The notes: generated from the letters alone by a model not told the origin. A stretch of 64,000 nucleotides of DNA from Chromobacterium vaccinii (GCF_000971335.1 NZ_JZJL01000005.1:1-64000); one strand, 5' to 3'; counted from the first letter of the stretch, positions 16,195-24,125 are shown. Numbers and translations: made by a program.

Positions 16195-16284
16195 TCAGCC
16201 CCCGTTTCCCTCCCAGCCTGCGCGCACCGACGCGGCGCCCTTGGACAGGGCGTGATGGTGGCGATGGCATTGGAAGGTTTTCAT
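16195..16284 (-). CDS. Histidine leader peptide (attenuator peptide)
   Basis: This 29-codon frame starts MKTFQCHRHHHALSK: four of five consecutive codons are His (CAT CGC CAC CAT CAC, positions 16266-16252). Downstream are two alternative pairings ending in an intrinsic terminator, the classic layout of his operon attenuation. When charged tRNA-His is scarce the ribosome should stall on the His run, free the GGCGCC at 16239-16234 to pair with the first terminator arm, and let transcription continue into the HisRS-like gene. The ATG has no Shine-Dalgarno; a -35-like TTGACA 30 bp upstream would place the transcript start close to the ATG. Confidence 0.85.
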   Translation of the reverse strand: MKTFQCHRHHHALSKGAASVRAGWEGNGG

Positions 16285-16291
16285 GTTTGCA

Positions 16292-16320
16292 GCATGACTA
16301 TTGTCCAGCCCGGATGTCAA
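16292..16320 (-). promoter_or_regulatory. Probable promoter of the histidine leader transcript
   Basis: TTGACA (16320-16315, minus strand) is a perfect -35 element. A 17-bp spacer leads to TCATGC (16297-16292), a poor -10. If correct, transcription starts at or next to the leader ATG at 16284. Only the -35 is convincing. Confidence 0.4.
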
Positions 16321-16477
16321 GCTATCCGCCGCTTCCATCCTTAGAACCAGGCCCGCGCGCGAAGGCGAGGCGCGGCTGATCTTGATCAAAAACGATGATG
16401 CTTTCGTCATTTTAAGCTGCGGCGACGGCTCGCAGAGGCGGGCCGCGTCATAAACCAAAACAAGATTGGATTACGCG

Positions 16478-16993
16478 ATGAGCAAGATGCATAACAGGAT
16501 TCTGGCGGCTGGCGCGTGCGCGCTGGCATTGGGCGCGTCTGTCACCGCCGGCGCGGCGACCATTACGCCGCCGGGGGCGGGAGGGGCGGCGATCCCGTTC
16601 TCCGCGGTGGGGCCGGCGGTGGTCAGCAAGTCGGGCGTGGATGTCGACTGCAGCGCGGTGTTCAGCGGCACGGTGGACGGCGCCGGCAACATCCTGATCA
16701 CCAGCGCCGCCTTCAAGGGCATTCCAGTGTGCAGGATGATCAAGGCCAGCGCCACGGCGGCCGCGCCATGGGTGGGCAAGGTGGCCTCGTTCAACCAGCT
16801 GACGATCGACCAGGTGATGGTGAACGTCAACACGCCCATCCTGGGAGGGCAGTGCGGTCCGAGCCTGGTCGGCGGGCAGATAGGCGACAGCGGCAGCGAG
16901 ACCACGATTTCGCTGTCGGCAGCGCCTTTGGCTGGCGGCTGCGCGATCTCTGCCACGCTGGCCACCACGCCCTATATGCACGTGACGCCTTGA
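16478..16993 (+). CDS. PraB-like secreted protein (alkane-oxidation activator family)
   Basis: The product is about 171 residues, beginning MSKMHNRILAAGACALALGA with a clear signal peptide and a likely cleavage after TAGA. The mature part is Gly/Ala/Thr-rich with a few cysteines (VDVDCSAVF, IPVCRMIKA, GGQCGPSLVGG, GGCAISATL) and resembles the PraA/PraB family, known as alkane-oxidation activators or biofilm-associated secreted proteins in pseudomonads. No alkane genes are nearby, so a surface or biofilm role is as likely. I prefer the ATG at 16478 because the signal peptide then starts normally; the ATG at 16466 is 12 bases upstream. It diverges from the His leader. Confidence 0.7.
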   Translation: MSKMHNRILAAGACALALGASVTAGAATITPPGAGGAAIPFSAVGPAVVSKSGVDVDCSAVFSGTVDGAGNILITSAAFKGIPVCRMIKASATAAAPWVGKVASFNQLTIDQVMVNVNTPILGGQCGPSLVGGQIGDSGSETTISLSAAPLAGGCAISATLATTPYMHVTP

Positions 16994-17007
16994 TCCTGGG
17001 CTGGCAT

Positions 17008-17033
17008 GGGAAGCCCTAGGCGCAGGGCTTCCC
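17008..17033. terminator. Hairpin between two convergent genes
   Basis: A 10-bp perfect stem (GGGAAGCCCT / AGGGCTTCCC) with a 6-base loop lies between the PraB-like gene and the convergent AraC gene, seven bases from the latter's stop. No U-tract is present on either side, so it may act in both directions weakly or only protect mRNA ends. Confidence 0.55.
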
Positions 17034-17039
17034 GATGGA

Positions 17040-18098
17040 TCAGACGCGGGCCTGGCCGGCCTGGCCGATCTCGGGCTGCGGCATCGCGTCGTCGGCGCGC
17101 CACCTGCGCCGCGAGGCCCGCAGCGCATAGGCGCGGCGATAGGCGGCGGGAGTCAGCCCGGTCTGGCGGCGGAACAGGCGGCGAAAAGCGCAGGGGTCGT
17201 CGTAGCCGCATTGCTCGACGATGCCGGGCAGATCCAGCATGGTGACTTCCAGCAGCAGCTTGGCGCGCTCCACCCGCAGTTGTTGCAGGTAGTCCAGCGG
17301 CGTCATGTCGGCCACCTCGCGGAAATGGCGCAACAAGGTGCGGCTGCTGACCGCGGCGGCGGCCGCCACCCTGCCCAGGCTGTAGGGTTCGGCCACGTGT
17401 TGCTCCAGCCAGCGCCGCGCCTTGAACACCACGCTGTCCCGAGTGGGCGTGCTCAACGCGGACAGCGTCTGCGCCGATTGCTCGAACCTCGCCGGCAGGT
17501 ACAACAGTCCGTTGGTACAGCGCTGCGCCAGTTCGTCTCCGGCAAAATGGCGGACCAGCTCCAGCACCAGCTCGGTAGCCGCCGCCGGCGCGCCGCTGCA
17601 GAACACACTGCCGTCCTGCGTGACTGGCCTGTCCATCAGCAGCTTCACCCTTGGGTGGCTGCTGGAGAACCAGCCGGCGATCAGCCAGGTGATGGTGGCG
17701 TTGCGGCCGTCCAGGATGCCGGCGCGGGCCAGCAGCGCGGCGCCGTTGTAATTGGTGGCGATGACATCGCCGGCGGCATGGCGCAGGGCGATCAGCCGCA
17801 GCGCCTTGTCGGCCCGATCCAGCTGCTGCTTCAGTTGCGGCACGCTGTCCATGTCCAGTCCGGGCACCAGCAGCGCGCAGCGCGCGGCGGCCGGACGGGC
17901 GGGAGAGGCGGGCAGCCACGCGGGCAGCGGCTGTTCCGCGCCATCGCTGTCGAGCAGCCGCCAGCTGAACGGCGGCGTTTTCCGCCTGGGGTGGTGAAGA
18001 TGCCACAGTTTATTGGCCGCATGCAGCACGTCGATGGCGGAAAACAGCGTCCCGCTGAGGCAATTCGGCAGGCAAAACAGGTCTATGCAGGCGTTCAT
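17040..18098 (-). CDS. GlxA-type AraC-family regulator (DJ-1/PfpI domain plus HTH)
   Basis: The 352 residues combine an N-terminal DJ-1/PfpI-like domain (MNACIDLFCLPNCLSG..., about 1-190) with two AraC helix-turn-helix motifs at the C-terminus (SLGRVAAAAAVSSRTLLRHF and LPGIVEQCGYDDPCAFRRLF, about 242-315). Regulators of this type control catabolism of small nitrogen compounds such as carnitine, betaine, arginine or choline; the true ligand is unknown. It is divergent from the M20 amidohydrolase and DUF1302 genes, which are its likely targets. Repeated TTGGCGA motifs in the intergenic region fit tandem AraC sites. Confidence 0.85.
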   Translation of the reverse strand: MNACIDLFCLPNCLSGTLFSAIDVLHAANKLWHLHHPRRKTPPFSWRLLDSDGAEQPLPAWLPASPARPAAARCALLVPGLDMDSVPQLKQQLDRADKALRLIALRHAAGDVIATNYNGAALLARAGILDGRNATITWLIAGWFSSSHPRVKLLMDRPVTQDGSVFCSGAPAAATELVLELVRHFAGDELAQRCTNGLLYLPARFEQSAQTLSALSTPTRDSVVFKARRWLEQHVAEPYSLGRVAAAAAVSSRTLLRHFREVADMTPLDYLQQLRVERAKLLLEVTMLDLPGIVEQCGYDDPCAFRRLFRRQTGLTPAAYRRAYALRASRRRWRADDAMPQPEIGQAGQARV

Positions 18099-18109
18099 AT
18101 CGGTCAGCC

Positions 18110-18293
18110 TTGGCGATATCCGCTTTAACCTTGGCGAAACCGGCTCGTAAAATCAAGTTCAAATGCATGTCATGTTTGTCGTGTCTATGCTGTTTGCTTT
18201 CCTGGCGCCTTGATATTCGTCAAGGCGGCTCTTTTCAAGGGCTGGCGATATCCGCCTGTTTATTGGCCGTTCTAGCTCCTTATCCCTTGGCGC
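18110..18293 (+). promoter_or_regulatory. Repeated TTGGCGA motifs, probable AraC-type operator
   Basis: TTGGCGA occurs at 18110-18116 and again at 18131-18137, exactly 21 bp apart, the two-turn spacing of AraC half-sites. The longer TGGCGATATCCGC at 18111-18123 is repeated perfectly at 18243-18255. A further TTGGCGC lies at 18287-18293. The first pair lies next to the regulator start and the last sites lie about 100 bp before the M20 gene. The assignment to the divergent regulator is inference. Confidence 0.45.
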
Positions 18294-18384
18294 GTCCTTC
18301 ATAGACTGAGGTCAAAGCGGCGCCCCGCCTGGATTGTCCTCGCTCGACGCCGTTTTCCCCACCTCACGGAAACGGAGTCGACAC

Positions 18385-19563
18385 ATGTCTAATCTGCCAG
18401 GGATCATCCCCGCGATCAAACAGCGCGAAGAGCAGTTCATCGCCGTCCGGCGCAGCATCCACGCGCATCCGGAATTGGGTTTCGAAGAGGTAGCCACCAG
18501 CAAGTTGGTTGCGGAGTCACTGCGCGCCTGGGGTTACAAGGTGACCGCGGGGCTCGGCGGCACCGGCGTGGTTGGCCAGCTGCGCTGCGGTGCGGGCGCG
18601 CGCCGGCTGGGCATACGCGCCGACATGGACGCGCTGCCGATACACGAGGACACCGGCCTGCCGTACGCCAGCAAGCTGCCCGGCAAGATGCACGCCTGCG
18701 GCCACGATGGCCATACCGCCATCCTGCTGGCGGCGGCGCGCCATCTGGCCGAGACCCGCCAGTTCGACGGCACGCTGAACCTCATTTTCCAGCCGGCGGA
18801 GGAGGGGCAGGGCGGTGCCGCGCGGATGATGGCCGAAGGGCTGTTCGAGCGCTTTCCCTGCGACGCGGTGTTCGCGCTGCACAACGGGCCCACGCTGCCG
18901 GTGGGCAGCTTCATCGTCCAACCTGGCGTGCTGGCGGCGTCGGCCGACATCGTCACCATCAAGCTGACCGGCAAGGGCGGCCACGGCGGCATGCCGCACA
19001 CCTGCGTCGATCCCATCGTGGCGATGGCCTCCATCATCCTGTCGCTGCAGACCATCGTGTCCCGCAACCTGCCGCCGGACCAGCCCGCTGTGGTGTCCAT
19101 CGGCTCGGCGCAGGCCGGCAGCGCCAGCAATGTGATTCCCGATTGCGCCCGGCTGGAGCTGACGGTGCGCACTTACAACCCGGCCATCCAGCAGCAGATA
19201 GAAAGCCGGCTGCGGGAGCTGGTCGGCCTGCAGGCGCAAAGCTTCGGCGTGGCGGCCGAGATCGAGTGGACACCGGTGACCCGAGTGCTGGTCAACACGC
19301 CGGAGGAAACGCGCATCGCGCGCGAAGTGGCGGAGGCGATGGTTGGTCCGCAGGCCATCGTGCCGCTGCCGGCCGGCGCGATGGGGGGCGACGACTTCTC
19401 CTGGATGCTGGAGAAAGTGCCCGGCTGCTATGTGGTGCTGGGCAACGGCGTCGGCAGCAAGGGCGGCTGCATGATCCACAACCCCGGCTATGACTTCAAC
19501 GACGAGATTCTCAGCCTTGGCGCCAGCTACTGGGCGCGGCTTGCCGAAGCGTATCTGCGTTAG
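18385..19563 (+). CDS. M20 family metallo-amidohydrolase (hippurate hydrolase-like)
   Basis: The enzyme of about 392 residues belongs to the HipO/AmhX group of M20D peptidases, which cleave N-acyl amino acids with a dinuclear metal site. Visible markers are RRSIHAHPELGFEE near the N-terminus, RADMDALPI, MHACGHDGHTA (metal ligands, about 97-107), FQPAEEGQGGAARM (catalytic Glu), FALHNGPTLPVG and the late metal His in CMIHNPGYDFND. I chose the ATG at 18385, preceded by CGGAGTCGACAC, over an ATG at 18334 that would add 17 residues. It lies 61 bp before the DUF1302 gene and opposite the AraC regulator, which suggests uptake and hydrolysis of an acylated amino acid. Confidence 0.88.
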   Translation: MSNLPGIIPAIKQREEQFIAVRRSIHAHPELGFEEVATSKLVAESLRAWGYKVTAGLGGTGVVGQLRCGAGARRLGIRADMDALPIHEDTGLPYASKLPGKMHACGHDGHTAILLAAARHLAETRQFDGTLNLIFQPAEEGQGGAARMMAEGLFERFPCDAVFALHNGPTLPVGSFIVQPGVLAASADIVTIKLTGKGGHGGMPHTCVDPIVAMASIILSLQTIVSRNLPPDQPAVVSIGSAQAGSASNVIPDCARLELTVRTYNPAIQQQIESRLRELVGLQAQSFGVAAEIEWTPVTRVLVNTPEETRIAREVAEAMVGPQAIVPLPAGAMGGDDFSWMLEKVPGCYVVLGNGVGSKGGCMIHNPGYDFNDEILSLGASYWARLAEAYLR

Positions 19564-19624
19564 CGGGACCGCGCGGCGCCGGGGGGCGGCGCCGCGGCGA
19601 CAATAAGCGCGAGGAGACAATAAG

Positions 19625-21442
19625 ATGAAGCGGATGCATGGATGCGAGTCGCTGTTGTTGATGCTGCTGGCCGGCGCCGGCCATGCTGGCGAGATCACGG
19701 TCAGCACGCTGCCTTCCGGCCTGGGAGACGGATACCGTTTCGATCTGGGCGGCTGGACGCTGGAGACCAAGGGCGCGATGGCGATAGGAAGCGTCTACCG
19801 GACGGAGAATCCCAACGATGTCTTCACCAACCACGCCAACGCGATGGATACGTTGAACGACGGCGATCTCAATTACCGGCGCGGCGATCTGATATCCGAG
19901 TCATGGCAGGGGTACGCGCAAGGCGATCTGCGCAAGGACAATGGCGGAGCGTTCGTCAGCGCCAAAGCCTGGTACGACTACGGCCTGATCCACAACGGGG
20001 TGCCGCATGGGCACTCGCCCAACGGCTATGCGCCCGGCGCGGCGCTGAACGACGACAAGTTCACCCAGTTGGGCCGCTTCAGCGGCGCGGCGCTGGATGA
20101 CGCCTACGTGTATGGCGATTACAACCTGGGCGACGCTTCCCTGCTGTTGAGGCTGGGGCAGCAGGTGATTCCGTGGATCACGCCCACCACCATTCTGGGC
20201 GGCATCCAGCAGGTGAATGCGATGGATTTCAACGCGCTGGGCCGCTCCGGCACCATCCCGGAAATGGTCAACATCCCCGCGCCGGCGTTTTACGCCAAGC
20301 TGAAGGCCACGTCCAAACTGACTGTGGACGGCTATTACCAGTTCAAGTTCGAGCCCAACGCTTATCCCGCTTGCGGCACTTTCTACTCCGGCAGCGATTA
20401 CGCCCAGCCGGGCTGCAATGCGCTGACCTTGAACGGCACGCTGCTGAGCAGGCTGCTCCGGCGCAATGTCGTCACTACCGACCAGCAGTCGCTGGCCAAC
20501 CCGCTGGACTATATCCAGCGGGCGCCGGACGACAAACCATACGGCGGGCAGTTCGGTTTCAGCCTTGGCTACCTGTTCGACAATATCGGCTTGCTGGGTC
20601 TGTTCTATTCCAACCAGGCCAGCATGATGAGCTTCAACCAGATGATACGCACCGGCCCCGGCGTCTTTCTGCCGGCGGCGGCGAATCAGGGGCGGGCGGT
20701 TCCCGCCGGGATCGCCGGCCAGTTCCTGCGCGCCTATCCGGACAATATCCACATGTACGGCGTCAATTTCCGCACCCGCTTGCCGGACGGCACCGGGGTG
20801 TACAGCGAGCTTACCTATCGCCCCAACCAGCCGGTGGCGTGGAACGGCTCCGATTTTCTGTATGGGGTGCTGGCAGGGAGCGGGCCGCTGGGCTATCTGG
20901 CGGCCACCCCGGCCGGCTACCTGGCGCGCGGTTACGATACCTTCGGCAGCAGCCAGCTCACGCTGGGCGCGTCCAAAGCGCTGGGACGATTGCTGGGCGG
21001 AGACGCCAAACTGTCGGCCGAAGCCGGCATCAAGCATCTATCCGGTTTGCCGGACGCCTACGTGATGCGTTACGGCCGCGTGGGCTTCGGCCAGGCGCCC
21101 AGCGCGGCCACGCCCTCCTGTAACGGCACGGGGCCCAGTTGCGCGCTGGATGGTTTCGTCACCGCCAATGCCTGGGGGTGGCGCGCCAAGCTGGAGGAGC
21201 GCTATTACGGTGCGTTGCCCGGCCTGGATCTGATGCCGTCGCTGGCGCTGGCCTATGACGTCAAAGGCTATTCGCACGATGGCCAGTTCATGGAAGGCAG
21301 GCGCAGCGCGCTGTGGCGGCTGCAGGCGGAATACCGGGAGCGTTATCAGTTCGAGTTGCTGTATCTGAAGACGGCGGGCGGCGACTACAACACGCTGCAG
21401 GACCGCAGCCTGGCGATGATCAGCGCGGGCATCAAATTCTAA
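19625..21442 (+). CDS. DUF1302 outer-membrane protein
   Basis: The 605-residue product has a signal peptide (MKRMHGCESLLLMLLAGAGHA) and a body of aromatic-rich beta strands ending in IKF, as in outer-membrane barrels. The start FDLGGWTLETKGAMAIG, the central QVIPWITPTTILGG with FNALGRSGTIPE and the C-terminal strands match the DUF1302 family, whose members are often co-transcribed with hydrolases and DUF1329 proteins in gamma- and beta-proteobacteria. The ATG follows GAGGAGACAATAAG. With the preceding amidohydrolase it probably forms a two-gene operon for a hydrophobic or acylated substrate; this is inference from position. Confidence 0.82.
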   Translation: MKRMHGCESLLLMLLAGAGHAGEITVSTLPSGLGDGYRFDLGGWTLETKGAMAIGSVYRTENPNDVFTNHANAMDTLNDGDLNYRRGDLISESWQGYAQGDLRKDNGGAFVSAKAWYDYGLIHNGVPHGHSPNGYAPGAALNDDKFTQLGRFSGAALDDAYVYGDYNLGDASLLLRLGQQVIPWITPTTILGGIQQVNAMDFNALGRSGTIPEMVNIPAPAFYAKLKATSKLTVDGYYQFKFEPNAYPACGTFYSGSDYAQPGCNALTLNGTLLSRLLRRNVVTTDQQSLANPLDYIQRAPDDKPYGGQFGFSLGYLFDNIGLLGLFYSNQASMMSFNQMIRTGPGVFLPAAANQGRAVPAGIAGQFLRAYPDNIHMYGVNFRTRLPDGTGVYSELTYRPNQPVAWNGSDFLYGVLAGSGPLGYLAATPAGYLARGYDTFGSSQLTLGASKALGRLLGGDAKLSAEAGIKHLSGLPDAYVMRYGRVGFGQAPSAATPSCNGTGPSCALDGFVTANAWGWRAKLEERYYGALPGLDLMPSLALAYDVKGYSHDGQFMEGRRSALWRLQAEYRERYQFELLYLKTAGGDYNTLQDRSLAMISAGIKF

Positions 21443-21461
21443 TCGTCGCTGAGGGGAGGCG

Positions 21462-21602
21462 ATGAAAACAGCTTCAGAATGTTTGGGTGCCTCATGCGCA
21501 TTCCGCTTCTGGAGCTGTTTCCAGTTTTTGCCTCGCCTTGGTGCGCGAGAGGACGAGCCGGCTATTGAGCAGAGTGGCTGCAGGAATCTGCAAGTTAATT
21601 AA
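21462..21602 (+). CDS. Possible 46-residue protein with a strong ribosome site
   Basis: A short frame (MKTASECLGASCAFRFWSC...) starts 20 bp after the DUF1302 stop and has GGGGAGG seven bases before its ATG, a better Shine-Dalgarno than many real genes here. It contains four cysteines. No family is recognised and the composition is not strongly coding. It may be a small unknown gene or the start of a decayed one. The rest of the 335-bp gap up to the APS kinase gene (21603-21777) is AT-richer and holds no other feature I can support. Confidence 0.3.
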   Translation: MKTASECLGASCAFRFWSCFQFLPRLGAREDEPAIEQSGCRNLQVN

Positions 21603-21777
21603 ATGGAATGTCTGGCGGATCTTAAATATGCATTGAATTGTCCGTGCAAATACTAGGCCAGTGCTTTGTACTGGATTCCCACCTCGGTTAGGCGCTATGA
21701 CCACAATATCCGATATGTGGTTATCGTGGGATCGAGTCTTCTCGTGGAGCGCACGCGATCACCGAGGGAGGCGGCAG

Positions 21778-22434
21778 ATGGGAGAGGTTTCCATTCAGGC
21801 GGGCGTGCCCGCCAATGTTTTTCGCACCGGGGGACGGATCCGCCTGGTGGACCGGCAGCGTTTGTTCGGCCATGCGTCGATGACTATCTGGCTGACCGGG
21901 CTGAGCGGCGCGGGCAAATCCACCATCGCCTACGATCTGGAGGCGAGGCTGGTGGGCGGCGGCTTTTCCGCAGTGGTGCTGGACGGGGACAATCTGCGCC
22001 ATGGCATCAACCGCAACCTGGGTTTTACCGAGGAGGACCGCCGGGAAAACCTGCGCCGGGCGGCCGAGGTGGCGCGGCTGATGAACGACGCCGGCCTGAT
22101 CGTGATCTGTTCCTGCATCTCTCCGTTGCGCAGCGACCGCGAAATGGCGCGGGACATCGTCGGCGAGCGCCGTTTCGCCGAGGTTTACATCAGCACGCCG
22201 CTGGCGGTGTGCGAGGAGCGCGATTGCAAGGGCCTGTATGCCAAGGCGCGCTCCGGGCAGATCGCGCATTTCACCGGCGTCTCCGCGCCTTATGAAGCGC
22301 CGGAGCAGGCAGCGCTGGCGTTGGACACCAGCGCGCTGAGCGTCGACGAGTGCGTGAGCCAGTTGTTCGGGATGGCGCTGCGCTGTTGTAGCCCGGCGGC
22401 GATGGAGGAGCTCGGCCATGAATATCATATCTGA
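21778..22434 (+). CDS. cysC: Adenylyl-sulfate (APS) kinase
   Basis: The 218 residues have the full CysC signature: P-loop TGLSGAGKST (about 38-47), LDGDNLRHGINRNLGF (about 68-83), FTEEDRRENLRRAAEVA (about 83-99), and FAEVYISTPLAVCEERDCKGLYAKAR. It phosphorylates APS to the universal sulfate donor PAPS. I chose the ATG at 21778 with GGGAGGCGGC upstream; an in-frame start 117 bases earlier only adds a poor-quality extension. It overlaps the next gene, a sulfotransferase, by 17 bases, so the PAPS is probably destined for that enzyme and not for cysteine synthesis; no cysDN or cysH is in the window. Confidence 0.92.
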   Translation: MGEVSIQAGVPANVFRTGGRIRLVDRQRLFGHASMTIWLTGLSGAGKSTIAYDLEARLVGGGFSAVVLDGDNLRHGINRNLGFTEEDRRENLRRAAEVARLMNDAGLIVICSCISPLRSDREMARDIVGERRFAEVYISTPLAVCEERDCKGLYAKARSGQIAHFTGVSAPYEAPEQAALALDTSALSVDECVSQLFGMALRCCSPAAMEELGHEYHI

Positions 22435-23494
22435 CGAGAACCGGCCGCTGCCGGTGCTGATGATCCCGTTGAGGCGTTGCGGCAGCCATGCGTTGCGGCT
22501 GCGGCTCAATTTCAACTCGGATTTCTATTCGCCCTATCCGCTGCACATCGTCGATTTCATGCCGCTGCTGCCCTTGTACGGCGATTTGTCCGACGACCGC
22601 AATTACTTCCAGCTGGTGGTGGACGTGGTGGGTCTGCAAGCGGTCAGCATGGTGAAGTGGCCGGACGTGGTGTTTGATCCGGTGGAGATCTTCGAAGTGC
22701 TGTCTGGACAGACGCGCAGCGTGCACAAGGTGGCCTGGGAGCTGCTGCTGCGGGTGGGAGAACGCCATCAAGCCCGCGTGGTGATGGACAAGTCGCTGGA
22801 CAGCGTACATTACGCCGCCGAGTTGCTGGAACTGCTGCCGCAAATGCGTTTTCTCAACGTCGTGCGCGATCCGCGCGCCCAGGTGGCGTCGATCAACCGC
22901 GCCATCATCCATGACTTCGACACCATCCTCAATGTGCGGACCTGGCTCGCGGCCTACCAGGCGGCCGACAGGCTGCTGGCCGAACATCCGGACAAGGTAT
23001 TGACCATACGCTACGAGGATTTCCTGACCGACCAGCAGATGGCGCTGCGCCAGGTGTGCGATTTCTTCGGCATCGCCTTCATGCCGCAGATGCTGGACAT
23101 CCGCGGCTCGGCCGAAGCGGCGCAGATCGCGCAGCGCTCGGCGCTGTGGTCGTCCAATCACTTCCCGCCCATCATCGCCCACGCTGACAAATTCAAGCAG
23201 CAGCTGTCGATGCGCGAAATCGAGATCATCGAAACCGCCTGCCGTCCCTATATGGAGCGCTACGGCTACACATTGTTGACGGACGCCAACTTGCCGGTGG
23301 ACGAGAACATGGCGCTTGAAGCGGAGGAGCGTTCGCGGCAAGGACGCCAGCAAGCCTGGGAGGATCTGAAGCAGAAAAACTACCGCGATTACATCTTGCG
23401 GCAATGCAGGGCGGACTACCTGGCCAACCTGAAACTGCGCTTGTTGAGAGAGCCGCTTGCCGCGCTGTCGAAACCAGCGGCGCTGGCCAGCTAG
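22418..23494 (+). CDS. PAPS-dependent sulfotransferase family protein
   Basis: The 358-residue protein shows the sulfotransferase PAPS-binding elements: a 5'-phosphosulfate loop near the N-terminus, LMIPLRRCGSHALRLRL (about 14-30), with the P-loop Lys replaced by Arg/Cys-type residues as in many bacterial members, and the 3'-phosphate motif FLNVVRDPRAQVASIN (about 145-160). TIRYEDFLTDQQMALRQVCDFFGI is typical of the C-terminal part. It follows and overlaps the APS kinase gene, so the pair makes PAPS and uses it. The acceptor is unknown; a secreted polysaccharide, lipid or small metabolite are all possible. A strong terminator follows. Confidence 0.82.
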   Translation: MNIISDENRPLPVLMIPLRRCGSHALRLRLNFNSDFYSPYPLHIVDFMPLLPLYGDLSDDRNYFQLVVDVVGLQAVSMVKWPDVVFDPVEIFEVLSGQTRSVHKVAWELLLRVGERHQARVVMDKSLDSVHYAAELLELLPQMRFLNVVRDPRAQVASINRAIIHDFDTILNVRTWLAAYQAADRLLAEHPDKVLTIRYEDFLTDQQMALRQVCDFFGIAFMPQMLDIRGSAEAAQIAQRSALWSSNHFPPIIAHADKFKQQLSMREIEIIETACRPYMERYGYTLLTDANLPVDENMALEAEERSRQGRQQAWEDLKQKNYRDYILRQCRADYLANLKLRLLREPLAALSKPAALAS

Positions 23495-23501
23495 CGGACA
23501 G

Positions 23502-23526
23502 GGCATGGCGGTAGCCATGCCTTTTT
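23502..23526 (+). terminator. Rho-independent terminator after the sulfotransferase gene
   Basis: Stem GGCATGGC / GCCATGCC (23502-23509 with 23514-23521), loop GGTA, then TTTTT. It ends the APS kinase-sulfotransferase transcript. Confidence 0.92.
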
Positions 23527-23538
23527 ATTTCCAATAAA

Positions 23539-23575
23539 TTTCTCTATTGACAGAAATTTCAGAAATTAATATCTT
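23539..23575 (+). promoter_or_regulatory. Promoter and operator of the GbsR/MarR gene
   Basis: The inverted repeat TTTCTCT-ATTG-ACAGAAA (23539-23556) overlaps a perfect -35 TTGACA (23547-23552); a 17-bp spacer leads to TATCTT (23570-23575). The same repeat recurs before the following operon at 24221-24238. Transcription would start at about 23582, essentially at the ATG (23583), so the mRNA may be leaderless. Binding by the gene's own product would block the -35. Confidence 0.65.
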
Positions 23576-23582
23576 ATCAAGC

Positions 23583-24125
23583 ATGGAACTGACACCTGTA
23601 AGCCAAAGATTCGTGCTCCACTGGGGCGAGATGGGCACCCGCTGGGGCGTCAATCGCACTGTCGCCCAGATTCACGCGCTGCTGTTCATCAGCGGCCGCG
23701 CGATGTGCGCGGAGGAACTGGCGGAGACGCTGAACGTCGCCCGCTCCAATGTCAGCAACAGCCTGAAGGAACTGCAAGGCTGGAAGCTGATCCGCAACGC
23801 CCATGTGTTGGGCGATAGGCGCGACCACTTCGAAACATCCGGCGACGTGTGGGAGTTGTTCCGCATCATCGTCGCAGAACGCCAGCGGCGCGAGATAGAG
23901 CCGACCCTGCAGGTGCTGCGCGAATGCATGGATAGCCCGGACTTCTCCCTGGAAAGCCCGCTGGCTCAGCAGAGAATCAAGAGTACCTGGCAGTTCATGG
24001 ATACCTTGACCGCCTGGACGCGCGAGATGTTGAGGCTGTCCACTTCCACGCTGAGCAAGGTGCTCAAGATGGGGGCCGGCATCCAGAAGCTGCTGGGCCG
24101 GGGCAAACCGGAGGTAGACGAATGA
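23583..24125 (+). CDS. GbsR/MarR-family transcriptional repressor
   Basis: The 180-residue protein has the winged helix typical of the GbsR branch of MarR regulators: LHWGEMGTRWGVNRTVAQIHALLFISGRAMCAEELAETLNVARSNVSNSLKELQGWKLI covers the HTH and wing (about residues 10-68), followed by a helical dimerisation region. I chose the ATG at 23583; an upstream TTG would add a stretch that overlaps the promoter. The identical operator in front of this gene and in front of the next operon indicates autoregulation plus control of that operon. Confidence 0.85.
   Translation: MELTPVSQRFVLHWGEMGTRWGVNRTVAQIHALLFISGRAMCAEELAETLNVARSNVSNSLKELQGWKLIRNAHVLGDRRDHFETSGDVWELFRIIVAERQRREIEPTLQVLRECMDSPDFSLESPLAQQRIKSTWQFMDTLTAWTREMLRLSTSTLSKVLKMGAGIQKLLGRGKPEVDE

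Noticed and set aside
16376-16396. TTGATCAA motif upstream of the PraB-like gene considered as an FNR site
   Set aside because: The half-sites are too close; FNR needs TTGAT-N4-ATCAA.
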